This document shows, piece by piece, positions 34,901-43,525 of a stretch of 64,000 nucleotides of DNA; position 1 is the first letter of the stretch, and the number at the start of each line of letters is the position of its first letter. Made by a program: the position numbers and the translations under genes. The DNA comes from Clostridiales bacterium (GTDB lineage Bacteria > Bacillota > Clostridia > Christensenellales > Borkfalkiaceae): the NCBI GenBank assembly GCA_003523255.1, contig DPGH01000002.1:192656-256655 (forward strand). The letters are read 5' to 3'. Below the pieces are notes generated by a model, which searched no databases, had not been told where the DNA came from, and saw only the letters and a list, made by a program, of their open reading frames with translations.

Positions 34901-36958
34901 AAACTCTTTTTCGCTCGCGATTACGATTACGCTTTTGTCGTGGGTCGCGCCGAATACGTCGGTTACGGTATATACCAAAGTATACTCGCCTTCGGGGTCT
35001 TCTCCCGCATAAATGTCTATCGCTTCACCAACGGATAAACCGGTTTTAACAACCGTATCTCCCTTTTTAAGGACTGTATCGAGCGCGCCGATTGCTTTAA
35101 GATTAAAATTAACGACCTCGGGCACGACGAGGCTTTCGCCATAATTAAGCGTTACCACTCCCACGGAGTTATAAAATACTTCTTCCGCGGTTATCGCCGT
35201 TTGATTGTAAAAGTTTATCGCGCCGACGTAAAAGTCTATATCGTACGCCTCGTTATTCTTAAACGATAAACCGTTTATGCTCGTTATTTCCGGATTTTTA
35301 AGATAGCATTTTACCGCATTTACGCCTTTTGCGAGCGCGGCGTTGATATACACGGTTTTGCCGTCGTTTACTATCAGACCGAAAGTTACGTTTTCGTTTT
35401 TATCGGAGAACACCGAAAGTTCTACGTAATTAACGCCGGAAAGCGTTATTTTCTGATTAAACAACGCGGAGTTGACCGCGCCTGCTTTTACGCCGGAATA
35501 TAACGTTGCGCATTCCGTGCCGAACACGTCGGCGGTTCTTTTCGTAAACGCTTCGCCGGTGGAAGTTTTAAAACTATAAATCGCGTCGCCCGCTATATCG
35601 AGTTCGTAAACGGGGTTCGGTTTTAACTCCGCGCCGACCTCGTTTCCGCCGGTAACCGCAGCAAAACTAACGCCGTTTATTTTAAGTTTTATTCTTTTAT
35701 CAGAAGCCGCTTCAAACGAAAGACCCGTAATGCCTTTTGCGTTTTCCACGGGGATATATTTTACGTTTGCGCCGTTAATAAGCGAAATTTCGCCCACGCG
35801 GACTTTTGCCGCGCCGTAGTGCGCGTTTACGCCGAGCGTTACGTTTACGCTTTGCTCGTTGTATATATCGAGTTTAACCGAAGCGTAATCTTTTTCGGTT
35901 TTATATGCGTAGGCGGAACCCTTAAACGAAAACTCGTCGCTCCTCGCGCCGCTTTGCACGTATAATTCCCCGTTTATAAATTCGGCAACGCCTTCGCCTA
36001 CTTTAACGGCGGAGGCAAACGCCGCGTTATTTCCCGAAATTATCGTGCCTTCCGTCAGCGCGTAAACGGTTGCCGTTACGCTCGTATCGTTGCCGCTTGC
36101 GTCTGTCGCGGTATAGGTTACCGTAAACGCGTCGCCCGCGCTTGCCGTAACTTTGCCGTCGGTAACGGTTTGTTCTTCGCCGTCCTTTTCTACCGTATAG
36201 GTAAGTTCGCTATCAGAAAAGTCGTACACTCTCGGAAGCGGCAACGTTATTTTTCCGCCGATAACCCAGGTGAAAACGTTTTCGCTTATCGATATAACGG
36301 GGTCTTTGCCGTCTTTTACGCTTATAACGTAAGTGCAGGTAGCCGACTTGCCGCTTACGGTTTCCGCTTTGACGGTTATCGTGTAATCGCCCGTTTTGTC
36401 GAACAAGTAAGACTTAAAGCCCTCTTCGTTCGTAACGCTTAAACCCGCGCCTTCGATTTTTATCGCTTTAACCGTGAGAAACGCCGCAAGCGATTGATTT
36501 TTGCAAACGACTTCCATCAGACTTAAATCTTCCTCGAAATCGTCGTACAATCCGCAATCGGCGGTAACGTTTTCGGGCGCGCGCGTTATCACGGGCGCAT
36601 CCTTATCCGCAACGGTTACTTTAAATGTAAAAGTTTTCGTTTGCTCTTTAAACCGCGCGTCTACCGAATACACGTACAAGCCGTAATTCGCAGGGGTAAA
36701 ACCGTAGTCCTCGTCAAGCAAAACGCGCTCGTTCATCGAGTTTTTAACCGAAACGCTTTCAACCGTAACGTCGCTCGGCACCACCATTTCAAGACGATAG
36801 TATTCGCCGAGATCACCGCTCGCCTCGCTCGTAAACGTAATCGAGGGAAAATCTTTTCCCTGCTCCTCGCCGCAAGCGGTAAACACCGCCGCGCCAAACA
36901 ACAGACACGCCGCGACTAAAAGCGTTTTCACCAAAAACAAAATCTTTTTACCGTTCAT
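31982..36958 (-). CDS. Giant Ig-repeat and CBM-like surface lipoprotein
   Basis: The protein has 1658 residues. The lipoprotein signal (LLVAACLLFGAAVFTAC, lipobox FTAC) is preceded by a GGAGG ribosome site. The N-terminal third holds Ig/HYR-like domains (TFKVTVADKDAPVITRAPEN, FTVTYTATDASGNDTSVTAT) and a jelly-roll region (about 320-620). The rest alternates beta sandwiches with three about 140-residue CBM-like modules at roughly 805-950, 1110-1250 and 1360-1500. Two of these begin DFETDENGNHHG, and the related DNA forms a direct repeat (33617-33652 and 32659-32695). No catalytic motif or membrane anchor other than lipid. It is probably a long surface adhesin/glycan-capturing stalk, co-expressed with the importer downstream. 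Confidence 0.8.
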   Translation of the reverse strand: MNGKKILFLVKTLLVAACLLFGAAVFTACGEEQGKDFPSITFTSEASGDLGEYYRLEMVVPSDVTVESVSVKNSMNERVLLDEDYGFTPANYGLYVYSVDARFKEQTKTFTFKVTVADKDAPVITRAPENVTADCGLYDDFEEDLSLMEVVCKNQSLAAFLTVKAIKIEGAGLSVTNEEGFKSYLFDKTGDYTITVKAETVSGKSATCTYVISVKDGKDPVISISENVFTWVIGGKITLPLPRVYDFSDSELTYTVEKDGEEQTVTDGKVTASAGDAFTVTYTATDASGNDTSVTATVYALTEGTIISGNNAAFASAVKVGEGVAEFINGELYVQSGARSDEFSFKGSAYAYKTEKDYASVKLDIYNEQSVNVTLGVNAHYGAAKVRVGEISLINGANVKYIPVENAKGITGLSFEAASDKRIKLKINGVSFAAVTGGNEVGAELKPNPVYELDIAGDAIYSFKTSTGEAFTKRTADVFGTECATLYSGVKAGAVNSALFNQKITLSGVNYVELSVFSDKNENVTFGLIVNDGKTVYINAALAKGVNAVKCYLKNPEITSINGLSFKNNEAYDIDFYVGAINFYNQTAITAEEVFYNSVGVVTLNYGESLVVPEVVNFNLKAIGALDTVLKKGDTVVKTGLSVGEAIDIYAGEDPEGEYTLVYTVTDVFGATHDKSVIVIASEKEFYAEIELTEDYYAGDTINLPDPVISGSLYEAHASEVKVNKYYKVQGGTQWIPADGGFIVYSNAYVDVKYSVYVEGVVSELAETTFYVHAGGVTFDYELMADGTYLGAGEDYDPNYRAVISSNWSHDGKYSLFMQSGKYFDIFAGMVFPEGIALDKTCNAVIFYAYSDKDASGDTSIGVLTTDKGWSETYIRIKKGAHKYVVPLPKEFNGFTKFGGQVKRGEGYYIDSVSFDYLLDISVEEQNGSILSGTEFTLAKPVINSYSKAAFTEKQIEGAVYRVEITDASGETNEYRFTSDGIKLTLAKGEYDLRYTVEVGEFTFEESGTLKVTDLPVKFFNVQTGFNLNTEYTFKMPELEDGFVTDKKLEYRLEGAAEWSLATDGKITFTAFGKYELRFTASVGDKSDEKIYNVVVRDADTIMDFETDENGNHHGWYSNPYEPRSSKTAISDEWSADGEYSLKIVPMMDSWGGVKFSDTGKSIVLAEECNFIEFYVKTERAIAGWEFELRGGGVTTGGVINLNSGAHKYGVQLPKAIKTIDGYVIFRIKPEFGTIYVDAVRLYSLSVDFPTDIPTVATVNKTLTLGNVTVAGAETVVKYKNAGDDAYSIAEKTAEGFNVTFTAVGTGEILYEVTINGVTLTKAYTVDVQEFTVKWQTLPTGVLAGASLTIALPTTEAGLTVTATYKRKDAADWTTATFINGNCVITFTTEGDYVIKLVVDSGDNQAEKEYAVYARTVDSIFDFETDENGNHHGVATAINATCWEGGPTDTWSANGKYSLHMHPTNNSWAGYDYSANPINLEYATNKFEIWVKASVEVKGWTIDLNDDTGWKAASIDLKAGAYKYTFTINKYISKITKIDFRANGAAGTAEFTGDLYLDGLTAVYDELILPAAQQKTAIIGEQVELAGLTAPRGATVTVKWRMYGDTDYSEITAADGKYTVTFSKYGTAEVVYEVVNNGAKQSKTYYIYVDEYRFTERY

Positions 36959-36972
36959 TATTATCCTCCCCG

Positions 36973-37800
36973 TTAAATTTCTATTTCCATACCGTCGTAC
37001 GCAAGAACTATTCCGTAGCGTTTAAGGGCTTCTTCGAGTTCCGCGTGGGTATTTCCGCAAAAATGCGTTACGTGGCACGCGTATATTTTAGTTTTATCGG
37101 TTATCGCTCCCGCTTTTTTAAGCGACTCAACAGAATTAAGCACACCCGATAAATTGTTGTGTCCGTAATAATTTTCTTTAAGCGTGCCGAACGTAAAGTC
37201 AAACGTTACCGCGTCGAACGCGAGTTCGCGTTCTCTTATAAGTTCGTACGCCGCATCGGTAAGCCCGCCCGTATCCATACAATGAAAATACGTTTTGCCG
37301 CCGCCTTTTATCGCGTATACCAAACTTTCTTCGGTCGTCATATGCACGCTGTCGATCGGAAAAACCTCGTATTCGCCGAGTTCGTATCTTTCGCCTGCCT
37401 TTACGAGGTGCGCTTTAAGATTTTTTATAACGTCCCCGTCGGTTGCGAACTCGTCGTATATTCTTATAACCTCGGCGTTGCCGTAAAGGTTTAACACGTC
37501 CTCCGTACGGTTTGCGCTGTTATATCTGTTGCGCTGAAACAAATCGCCGTAATAAAAATGGTCTTCGTGCGTGTGAGTTATCAAAAGATACTTCACCGCG
37601 GACAAATCCACTCCGTATTTTATCGCATTGCAATTCGTGTCCGCCGAAAAATCTATCATCAAATCGCGGTTTACCAAAAAACCCGCGCGCGTTTTTATTT
37701 CTTTCCCTTTAACCCTTCGCGCGTTCTCGCAAACGCGGCATCTGCAAAACATCGACGGCACGCCTTCCGACGCGGCTGTCCCTAAAAACTTGATTTTCAA
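36973..37800 (-). CDS. Metallo-beta-lactamase-fold hydrolase, PhnP-like
   Basis: The protein has 275 residues. It starts with TTG at 37800 (KIKFLGTAASEGVP follows), placed well after AAAGGAG; no ATG fits. The PhnP-type N-terminal zinc-binding cysteines are in FCRCRVCENARR. The MBL motif is THTHEDH, and further metal ligands are in DTGG and the terminal ACHVTH region. PhnP relatives cleave cyclic phosphodiesters; the substrate here is unknown. A paralog (43526-44350) lies next to a GH37-like gene, so the family tracks the glycan loci. It has its own promoter (37873-37901) and heads the long galactoside operon. Confidence 0.85.
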   Translation of the reverse strand: MKIKFLGTAASEGVPSMFCRCRVCENARRVKGKEIKTRAGFLVNRDLMIDFSADTNCNAIKYGVDLSAVKYLLITHTHEDHFYYGDLFQRNRYNSANRTEDVLNLYGNAEVIRIYDEFATDGDVIKNLKAHLVKAGERYELGEYEVFPIDSVHMTTEESLVYAIKGGGKTYFHCMDTGGLTDAAYELIRERELAFDAVTFDFTFGTLKENYYGHNNLSGVLNSVESLKKAGAITDKTKIYACHVTHFCGNTHAELEEALKRYGIVLAYDGMEIEI

Positions 37801-37872
37801 AACGTCTCCTTTTGCGTTTAATTCGTCGCTTCAGCAGGGTATAAATACTCCCATATACCGTTATTCGATTTT

Positions 37873-37901
37873 ATTATAAACTATTAAAAAACGCATAACA
37901 A
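37873..37901 (-). promoter_or_regulatory. SigA-type promoter heading the 20-kb galactoside operon
   Basis: Minus-strand TTGTTA (37896-37901), 17-base spacer, TATAAT (37873-37878). No terminator was seen between here and 17975 in the minus direction. Confidence 0.7.
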
Positions 37902-37906
37902 GACAA

Positions 37907-37965
37907 AAAAGCATATAAAAGTATCAAAAAAACACACAGTTTTTTATCAGCCTTTATATGCTTTT
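37907..37965 (-). terminator. Long AT-rich hairpin/terminator after the GH36 gene
   Basis: The 13-bp perfect inverted repeat AAAAGCATATAAA (37907-37919 and 37953-37965) encloses 33 bases. On the minus strand the 3' arm runs into TTTTTT. The large loop makes it weaker than a standard terminator; it could also be an operator next to the promoter at 37873-37901. Confidence 0.5.
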
Positions 37966-38007
37966 AATTTGTGCGATATTACCGCTTTTTACTACGAAAA
38001 CGCCGCT

Positions 38008-39804
38008 TTATAGGTCTTTTTTAAGTTTTATTTTCAATATTTCGCTGTCGTGGGCGGCTAATTTTACTTTCACCGTATCCGAACTTTCGACTTCAACGTT
38101 TTTATACGTTAATAAAATTCCGTCGTTTTTACCCGCGGAAAAACAAAACGTTTTTTCCTCGTCTTCCCAATTGATTAACGCCACCGTACGAAATGTTTCG
38201 TCCTCGCCCATATCTATTACGGAAGGATAATCTCTTTTATATAAATCGAGCGGCACGCCCGCGCGGGCGTTTATCGGAAGCAGTTCCGCGTATTTACCGA
38301 AATCTTTTTCGTCTAAAAGCGAAAGTTTATCCGAAATCATCGTGGTACCCCCGACCGAACGGATGAACGTTTTAAACGTTCTTATTTCCGTTTCGCTCCT
38401 CGTGCAGAAGCGGAAGCATTCCCCGTCCTGTTTATCGGGAGTTCTTACCATAAAACAATCGGGGTCCGCAACCGCGAATTCCGAAACGAAATTACGCTTA
38501 TAAACCATTTTTGCGACTTCTTTAACGGCGTTAAAATCCTCGAATATGTCTATACTCGTTCTGACGCTGTCGCAAAGTCCCGCAGAAGCGTCTATCGGAC
38601 TCGTACAGGTTAAAATTTTAGTGTCTGCGGTAACGCTTTCCTTAATAATTTTAAGCGCGGTCCTATAATTTTTTAACGGAGAAAAATCCGCGCGGCTATA
38701 TCCGCACCCCGCAATGTTATAACTTATCAAATCGATTTTAATATAGCGATAGCCCCATTCGTACGAAAGTTTTTTAAACAGGTCGCGCAAAAAGTCCGCC
38801 GCGTCTTTTACGGAATAGTCTATATAATTTCTGTCCGTTTGCGCTTTAACAAACCACTCTTTGTGATTTATAAACGTTTCGGAATCGTCCGAAAAACAAA
38901 ACGGCGCAACCCATATGCCGGGTACAAAACCTTTTTCTTTTATTTTGTCGCACAAATATTTCATTCCGTGCGGAAACTTTTCGTTCTCCGTCCAGTCGCC
39001 GAGACATTTTTCCCACCCGTCGTCTATCTGAAATAATTTAAATCCCTCGGTCTTTGCCGCAAGCAAATCGAGGTTTTGCAACAAATTTTCTTCGGTAATG
39101 TTCTGTCCGTAATAATACCAACTGCACCACCCCGCGAGTTTATCGATCGGGCGGTCTTTTATTCCGTTCTTTTTTGCGATAAGTTTGCCGTAAGAAAAAA
39201 GCGTATCAGGCGAATTTTCGGTTATCACGCAAAACTCGTCTAAATTAAAGACGGAATTTTCTGCAAAATTATGACCGTTTAAGTTCGCCCTGACGAAAAC
39301 GCTTCCGTTTTCGTTTACCGTTACGGTATTAAAATAATTTTCGTACGAGACGGAACCTATAACGCCGTACTTTTTTTTGCGTGCCGAAAAAGAAACGTAC
39401 CCCGCGCCGGTAACCGAGCCGCCCTCTACGAGCGTTTCGGTTTTAGCCTGCGATTGCATGTCTAATATTTCGGACCCGTTGATACCGTATATCGTGTTAT
39501 AAACGCACGTTACGGGGTTTGCGTTTATCTTAAACCTCACGATAAACTCCGTAGTGGTTTTAATCGTTTTTTTGATTTTTGCCGAAACGGAAAATACCGC
39601 GCCTTTTGCGGCTTTTTCCGCACGTAAAGTCAAATCGTAATACTCGGTGCGTATAATCGCAACGTTTTCGTTACAATCGCAAGCGGTTACGGCGTTTATT
39701 TTTGAAGTTAAAACCGTATCGAACACTTTAAGATTAAACCCGAAATTTTTAATCGCCGAGCCGCGACTTTTAAAACACAAATCGCCCTTTTCTATATAAA
39801 ACAT
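38008..39804 (-). CDS. GH36-like alpha-galactosidase/raffinose-synthase-type glycosidase
   Basis: The protein has 598 residues and no signal peptide. The N-terminal beta domain (to about 210) is followed by the GH36/clan-D barrel. It begins LAGWCSWYYYGQNITEENLL and FKLFQIDDGWEKCLGDW, then FPHGMKYLCDKIKEKGFVPG and IWVAPFCFSDD. The nucleophile strand is YRYIKIDLISYN (Asp in KID), and the acid region near SIDIFEDF may supply the second carboxylate. A C-terminal beta domain ends the protein. It probably removes alpha-galactose or a related sugar in the cytosol. It starts 3 bases after the GH94 gene, so both form one operon under the promoter at 42147-42174. Confidence 0.8.
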   Translation of the reverse strand: MFYIEKGDLCFKSRGSAIKNFGFNLKVFDTVLTSKINAVTACDCNENVAIIRTEYYDLTLRAEKAAKGAVFSVSAKIKKTIKTTTEFIVRFKINANPVTCVYNTIYGINGSEILDMQSQAKTETLVEGGSVTGAGYVSFSARKKKYGVIGSVSYENYFNTVTVNENGSVFVRANLNGHNFAENSVFNLDEFCVITENSPDTLFSYGKLIAKKNGIKDRPIDKLAGWCSWYYYGQNITEENLLQNLDLLAAKTEGFKLFQIDDGWEKCLGDWTENEKFPHGMKYLCDKIKEKGFVPGIWVAPFCFSDDSETFINHKEWFVKAQTDRNYIDYSVKDAADFLRDLFKKLSYEWGYRYIKIDLISYNIAGCGYSRADFSPLKNYRTALKIIKESVTADTKILTCTSPIDASAGLCDSVRTSIDIFEDFNAVKEVAKMVYKRNFVSEFAVADPDCFMVRTPDKQDGECFRFCTRSETEIRTFKTFIRSVGGTTMISDKLSLLDEKDFGKYAELLPINARAGVPLDLYKRDYPSVIDMGEDETFRTVALINWEDEEKTFCFSAGKNDGILLTYKNVEVESSDTVKVKLAAHDSEILKIKLKKDL

Positions 39805-39807
39805 CGC

Positions 39808-42117
39808 CTAATATACCACCTTTACTTTAATTTCTTTTTCGGTTTTATCGTAAGGGATAACGTTGCCGCTTATCCTTTCGCCGTTTACGATTAAACCTTT
39901 ATTCTCTCCGCGCTCGTATTCTATTGCGTATTTCTGCCCGCGGAATATACGTTCTACCTTTTTAACCGTAAGTTTTTCGGATATGCAGGGCTCTATTTTA
40001 AGTCCGAGGTAAGTAGGTTTAACGCCGCAAATATATTCCGTAACGGCGCGATATATCCAGCCCGCCGTACCAGTTATCCAACTCATCGGCGCAAAGCCCG
40101 GCGTATATTCGTTTTCCGGTCCGATATAAAAATTGCTGAAAGCGTACGGTTCCATACCGTTGTTCGGATTCGCGGGATTATCGTAACGGATTTTTAACAG
40201 CGTTTCATACGCGTTATCCGCACGCCCGAGCATACAGTCGGCAACTATTTTGAACGCCACGCCGTGGTTATAAACGGCACCGTTTTCGACTATTCCGTTT
40301 TTAAAATAAGTAATTCTGCCGAGAGAGTCGTCTCCGTGCGTATAACACGGCGAAAGTTGCATATATCCGAAAGCGCATTTAAGGCGTTTTTCCGCTTCGT
40401 CCATAAACGTTTCGAGCGTAGGCTTATCGGTAAGGTTCGCAAGCACCGCCCACGTTTGGGGGTTTAAGTATATTTTTGCGCTCTCGCACGCGTCCGCGCC
40501 GATAGGCTCTCCTTCGTCGTTATATCCGTAAATAAGGTGCTTGCCGTCTACGCCGCTCTCCATCACGCTTTGCGTCAAGGCTTTCTTCCTCTTTTCGTAT
40601 TCCGCAATCTCTTCCGTCTTGCCCGTAAGTTTAAGTATTTCTATAAACTCGTTTACAGCCTTAACGGTCGCAAGAGTAAGCCAAACGCTTTCCCCTCTGC
40701 CCTTTTTACCCGCGGCGTTCAGACTGTCGTTCCAGTCGCCGCCAAGTAAAAGCACCAAGCCGTGGCTACCGAGACACCGTGTAAGATAGTCTACCGACTT
40801 TTTAACGTGTAAAAACACGCTTTCGGTATAAGCGGTGGGGTCGTGTTTTTTAAATTCGGACGGTTTATCGTAACCGCTTTTTTCTTTACTCGTACCTTTA
40901 AGATAAGGCACCTCTTCGGAAAGCACCGTTAAATCGCCGCTTTCGTTTATATACTGCAACACGGTAGCAGGTATCCATGAGCCGCAATCGTTATACGGAT
41001 AGTAAAAACACGGGTCGAACATACGTATAGGGTTGCCGTCCTCGTATTGCCATTTGAGCACGTCTACTATTCTTTCGCGCGCGGTTGCGGGCGCAAGAGA
41101 AGTAAACGAAGCGATGTCCTGCATAACGTCCCTGAATCCCTTGCCGTACACTCTGCCCCAGTCTTTACCCAAAGACAACTGCCTTTTAAGCCACACGTTA
41201 GTCTGCGCGTCCAAAACGGGGTCGCTCGACGAAAGTCTGAACGTTTCTATTCCGGCGGCGTTAAGCGATTTTTGCTTTTCAAACTCACCGCTATACGTCG
41301 AGTTAAGGCAAAAATATTTTGCTTCGGCATCGCACTCTTCGTCGTTTGCGGATACGCCGATTGCATAGTTGTTTTCCCATACCTCGCCCTTTTTAAGTTT
41401 AACGGAAATTTTAAGCGCGCCGATAATATCGTTTTCAAACGTTACCCCGCGCGAGGGGAGTTCTTTTTTGCTTAGTCCTTCGGGCGAAAACGCGCTGCCG
41501 TAAACGCCTATAAAGTCGCCTTTTGCCGCGGCAAAGGAACTTACCGGTTTTTGAGAGGAAACGTAATACCTTGCGTAATACGGTTTAGAATACGCGTCGT
41601 GCATATATTTTACGCCGTTAAAACTTTGCGCTTTTACCGCCTCGGTATAACAGTCCTCGTTGCTTTCGTTAGGGGTCGGGCGTGAATAAAAGTACACGCT
41701 TAAATCTTTATCTTCGCCCGAAAAGTTTTCTATTTTTACGTCGAGCATAACGGCGCGCCCTTCTACGGGTAAAAGGAGCGTGCAAACCGCCTTAACGCCG
41801 TTATATACCGCTACCGTGCGCTGATACCCGAGCCCCACGCGGCACTCGAAAACCTCAAAGTCCGATTTTTGATAGTTTCTGTTACAGCAAAACGCCGTAC
41901 CCGTCTTTTCGTCTTTAATATAAACGTTGAGCTCGCCCTCGTCGATATTCGTCTTTACCGAATCGCGAACGGTGTGGCACGCGCCGCCTAAAAACTGGTT
42001 GCAACTGCATATGGTATCGTCGTTCCATAAATAATTTTTGAGTTCTCTTACGGGAAACATATCCGTTATAACGTACTCGTTAGTAAGATTATCGAAGTAA
42101 CCGCCTTTATTTGCCAT
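39808..42117 (-). CDS. GH94 glycoside phosphorylase
   Basis: The protein has 769 residues with an AAGGAG ribosome site. Domain order is typical of GH94: N-terminal beta-sandwich (GYFDNLTNEYVITD, FECRVGLGYQRTV), linker, then (alpha/alpha)6 barrel. The barrel contains GKGFRDVMQDIASFTSLAPA and the catalytic-acid motif LLGGDWNDSLNAAGKKGRGE (Asp in GGDWND), plus ITYFKNGIVENGAVYNHGVA and TPGFAPMSWITGTAGWIYRA. It cleaves a beta-glucoside-type disaccharide with phosphate, releasing a sugar 1-phosphate; subfamilies act on cellobiose, chitobiose, laminaribiose and others. The sequence does not settle which. Cytosolic. It is divergent from the GH37-like gene, with a shared control region. Confidence 0.92.
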   Translation of the reverse strand: MANKGGYFDNLTNEYVITDMFPVRELKNYLWNDDTICSCNQFLGGACHTVRDSVKTNIDEGELNVYIKDEKTGTAFCCNRNYQKSDFEVFECRVGLGYQRTVAVYNGVKAVCTLLLPVEGRAVMLDVKIENFSGEDKDLSVYFYSRPTPNESNEDCYTEAVKAQSFNGVKYMHDAYSKPYYARYYVSSQKPVSSFAAAKGDFIGVYGSAFSPEGLSKKELPSRGVTFENDIIGALKISVKLKKGEVWENNYAIGVSANDEECDAEAKYFCLNSTYSGEFEKQKSLNAAGIETFRLSSSDPVLDAQTNVWLKRQLSLGKDWGRVYGKGFRDVMQDIASFTSLAPATARERIVDVLKWQYEDGNPIRMFDPCFYYPYNDCGSWIPATVLQYINESGDLTVLSEEVPYLKGTSKEKSGYDKPSEFKKHDPTAYTESVFLHVKKSVDYLTRCLGSHGLVLLLGGDWNDSLNAAGKKGRGESVWLTLATVKAVNEFIEILKLTGKTEEIAEYEKRKKALTQSVMESGVDGKHLIYGYNDEGEPIGADACESAKIYLNPQTWAVLANLTDKPTLETFMDEAEKRLKCAFGYMQLSPCYTHGDDSLGRITYFKNGIVENGAVYNHGVAFKIVADCMLGRADNAYETLLKIRYDNPANPNNGMEPYAFSNFYIGPENEYTPGFAPMSWITGTAGWIYRAVTEYICGVKPTYLGLKIEPCISEKLTVKKVERIFRGQKYAIEYERGENKGLIVNGERISGNVIPYDKTEKEIKVKVVY

Positions 42118-42146
42118 ATTTTTCTCCTTAAACGTTTTTCCGTCTA

Positions 42147-42174
42147 ATTATAACATTAAAAAATCCATTGTCAA
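42147..42174 (-). promoter_or_regulatory. Consensus promoter for GH94-GH36
   Basis: Minus-strand TTGACA (42169-42174), 16-base spacer, TATAAT (42147-42152), both boxes perfect. The conserved block at 42169-42213 abuts the -35 box. Confidence 0.8.
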
Positions 42175-42213
42175 TATCATTTTAAAACTCAAATATGTCA
42201 TAAAAACACAAAA
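42169..42213. promoter_or_regulatory. Conserved operator-like block (copy 1)
   Basis: This 45-base block begins TGTCAATATCA and ends ATGTCATAAAAACACAAAA. It recurs with the same length and near-identical ends at 46344-46388. Both copies abut a minus-strand TTGACA -35 box. Here it also lies 15 bases upstream of the plus-strand GH37-like promoter, so it could control both directions. AraC-type activators bind in this position. Confidence 0.65.
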
Positions 42214-42227
42214 CCGCGGTTTCGCTA

Positions 42228-42256
42228 TTGACTTTAAAAAGCGGAAAATATATAAT
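42228..42256 (+). promoter_or_regulatory. SigA-type promoter for GH37-like/MBL operon
   Basis: TTGACT (42228-42233), 17-base spacer, TATAAT (42251-42256), 29 bases before the ATG. Confidence 0.8.
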
Positions 42257-42285
42257 TAAAAAAAATCTTTACGATAAGGAAAATC

Positions 42286-43509
42286 ATGACTGCGCACGAT
42301 TACGTTTTACAACACTGGAAAGACACCGTAAGAACGCCCGGGGTTGACGACACTCAATCTTTCGTAAAACTTCCGAAACCTTTTACCACGCCGACCGCCG
42401 GCGACTATTTTAAAAATTTTTATTACTGGGACACTTATTTTACGAACGTCGGGCTACTTACCGACGGACTGACCGAGCAAGCAGAAAACAATCTCGATAT
42501 AATGGCGTTTTTCGTTGAAAAAATAGGTTACGTACCTAATGCCGACCACTTTTTAAACGGTTCTCAACCGCCGTTTTTTACGCGCGGCGTATACGATTTG
42601 TACGAAAAAACGAAAGATAAACGCGTTATATCCAAGTTTAAGGACGCCGTTATTTCGGAACTCGCGTTCTGGGATGGCGACAGAACGCTTTCCGTCGGGC
42701 TAAGTCAATACAGAACTAACCGCCCCGCCTCTAAACTCGACGGAGATTACGAGTACTTTGTAAACAGAGTCGGCGGACTTACGGAAACGGAAAAACAAAT
42801 ACCCCCGCATAAACTTGCGAGAGACTTTCTCGCGATAGGAGAATCGGGCTGGGATTGCAACGCGCGCTTTAAAACGGACACGAACAGGTTTGCGACGTAC
42901 GATTTTGCCGCGCTTGATTTAAATTGCATTTTATACGACGCGGAAAGCAAAATCTCGTTTATGTGCGCCGAAGTCGGCGATAACGCCAACGCCGAACGGT
43001 TTTTAACAAAATCCCGAAAAAGAAAAAGCCTTATAGAAAGTTTTATGAAAGACCGTAAAACCGGCGTATACTACGACTACGATTATAAAGCGGACAAACT
43101 TTCGACGGTGCTTTCGGCGGCTTCGCTGTTTCCATACGCGTTCGGCGTGTCCACCGACGCTGCCGCGTGCGAAAAGGTTTTTATGCGGCTCGACCTGCCG
43201 CACGGTTTGTCTACGGCGGAATACCGCGGAAACGACCTGTACTTTCAGTGGGACTACCCTAATATGTGGGCGCCGATAGTTTACGCGGCGTACCTTGCGC
43301 TTAAAAACACAGGCAATATCGAACACGCTAAAAAGCTTAAAAATCAGTATCTCGACACCGTTGAAAGCGTTTATAACGAAACGGGTAAACTGTGGGAAAA
43401 ATACGACGCCGCCACGGGCAAAGTTTCGACTTCTATCGAATACGAAACCCCGCCCATGATGGGCTGGACGGCGGCGGTTTACGAATATCTGTACAACGAA
43501 AAAATCTAA
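42286..43509 (+). CDS. GH37 trehalase-like glycosidase
   Basis: The protein has 407 residues with an AAGGA ribosome site and no signal peptide. It is an (alpha/alpha)6 barrel. GH37 hallmarks are FYYWDTYFTNVGLL (cf. trehalase signature 1), GESGWDCNARF (the usual ESGWD.S.R pattern with Asn-Ala in place of Ser), and LYFQWDYPNMWAPIVYAAYL (QWD.P..WAP signature 2). It ends with Y-E-T-PP-MMGWT, where trehalases carry EKY and G-GFGWTNG. Shorter than classical trehalases (about 550), with N-terminal trimming. It likely cleaves trehalose or another alpha-disaccharide in the cytosol. Co-transcribed with the PhnP-like hydrolase 16 bases downstream and divergent from GH94. Confidence 0.82.
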   Translation: MTAHDYVLQHWKDTVRTPGVDDTQSFVKLPKPFTTPTAGDYFKNFYYWDTYFTNVGLLTDGLTEQAENNLDIMAFFVEKIGYVPNADHFLNGSQPPFFTRGVYDLYEKTKDKRVISKFKDAVISELAFWDGDRTLSVGLSQYRTNRPASKLDGDYEYFVNRVGGLTETEKQIPPHKLARDFLAIGESGWDCNARFKTDTNRFATYDFAALDLNCILYDAESKISFMCAEVGDNANAERFLTKSRKRKSLIESFMKDRKTGVYYDYDYKADKLSTVLSAASLFPYAFGVSTDAAACEKVFMRLDLPHGLSTAEYRGNDLYFQWDYPNMWAPIVYAAYLALKNTGNIEHAKKLKNQYLDTVESVYNETGKLWEKYDAATGKVSTSIEYETPPMMGWTAAVYEYLYNEKI

Positions 43510-43525
43510 CCGGAGGAAACCGAAA

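Noticed and set aside
36500..36958. CRISPR array or sortase signal in the surface-protein region
   Set aside because: Repeats here are protein modules of about 140 codons, not short spaced DNA repeats, and no LPxTG-type end was seen; the anchor is the lipobox.
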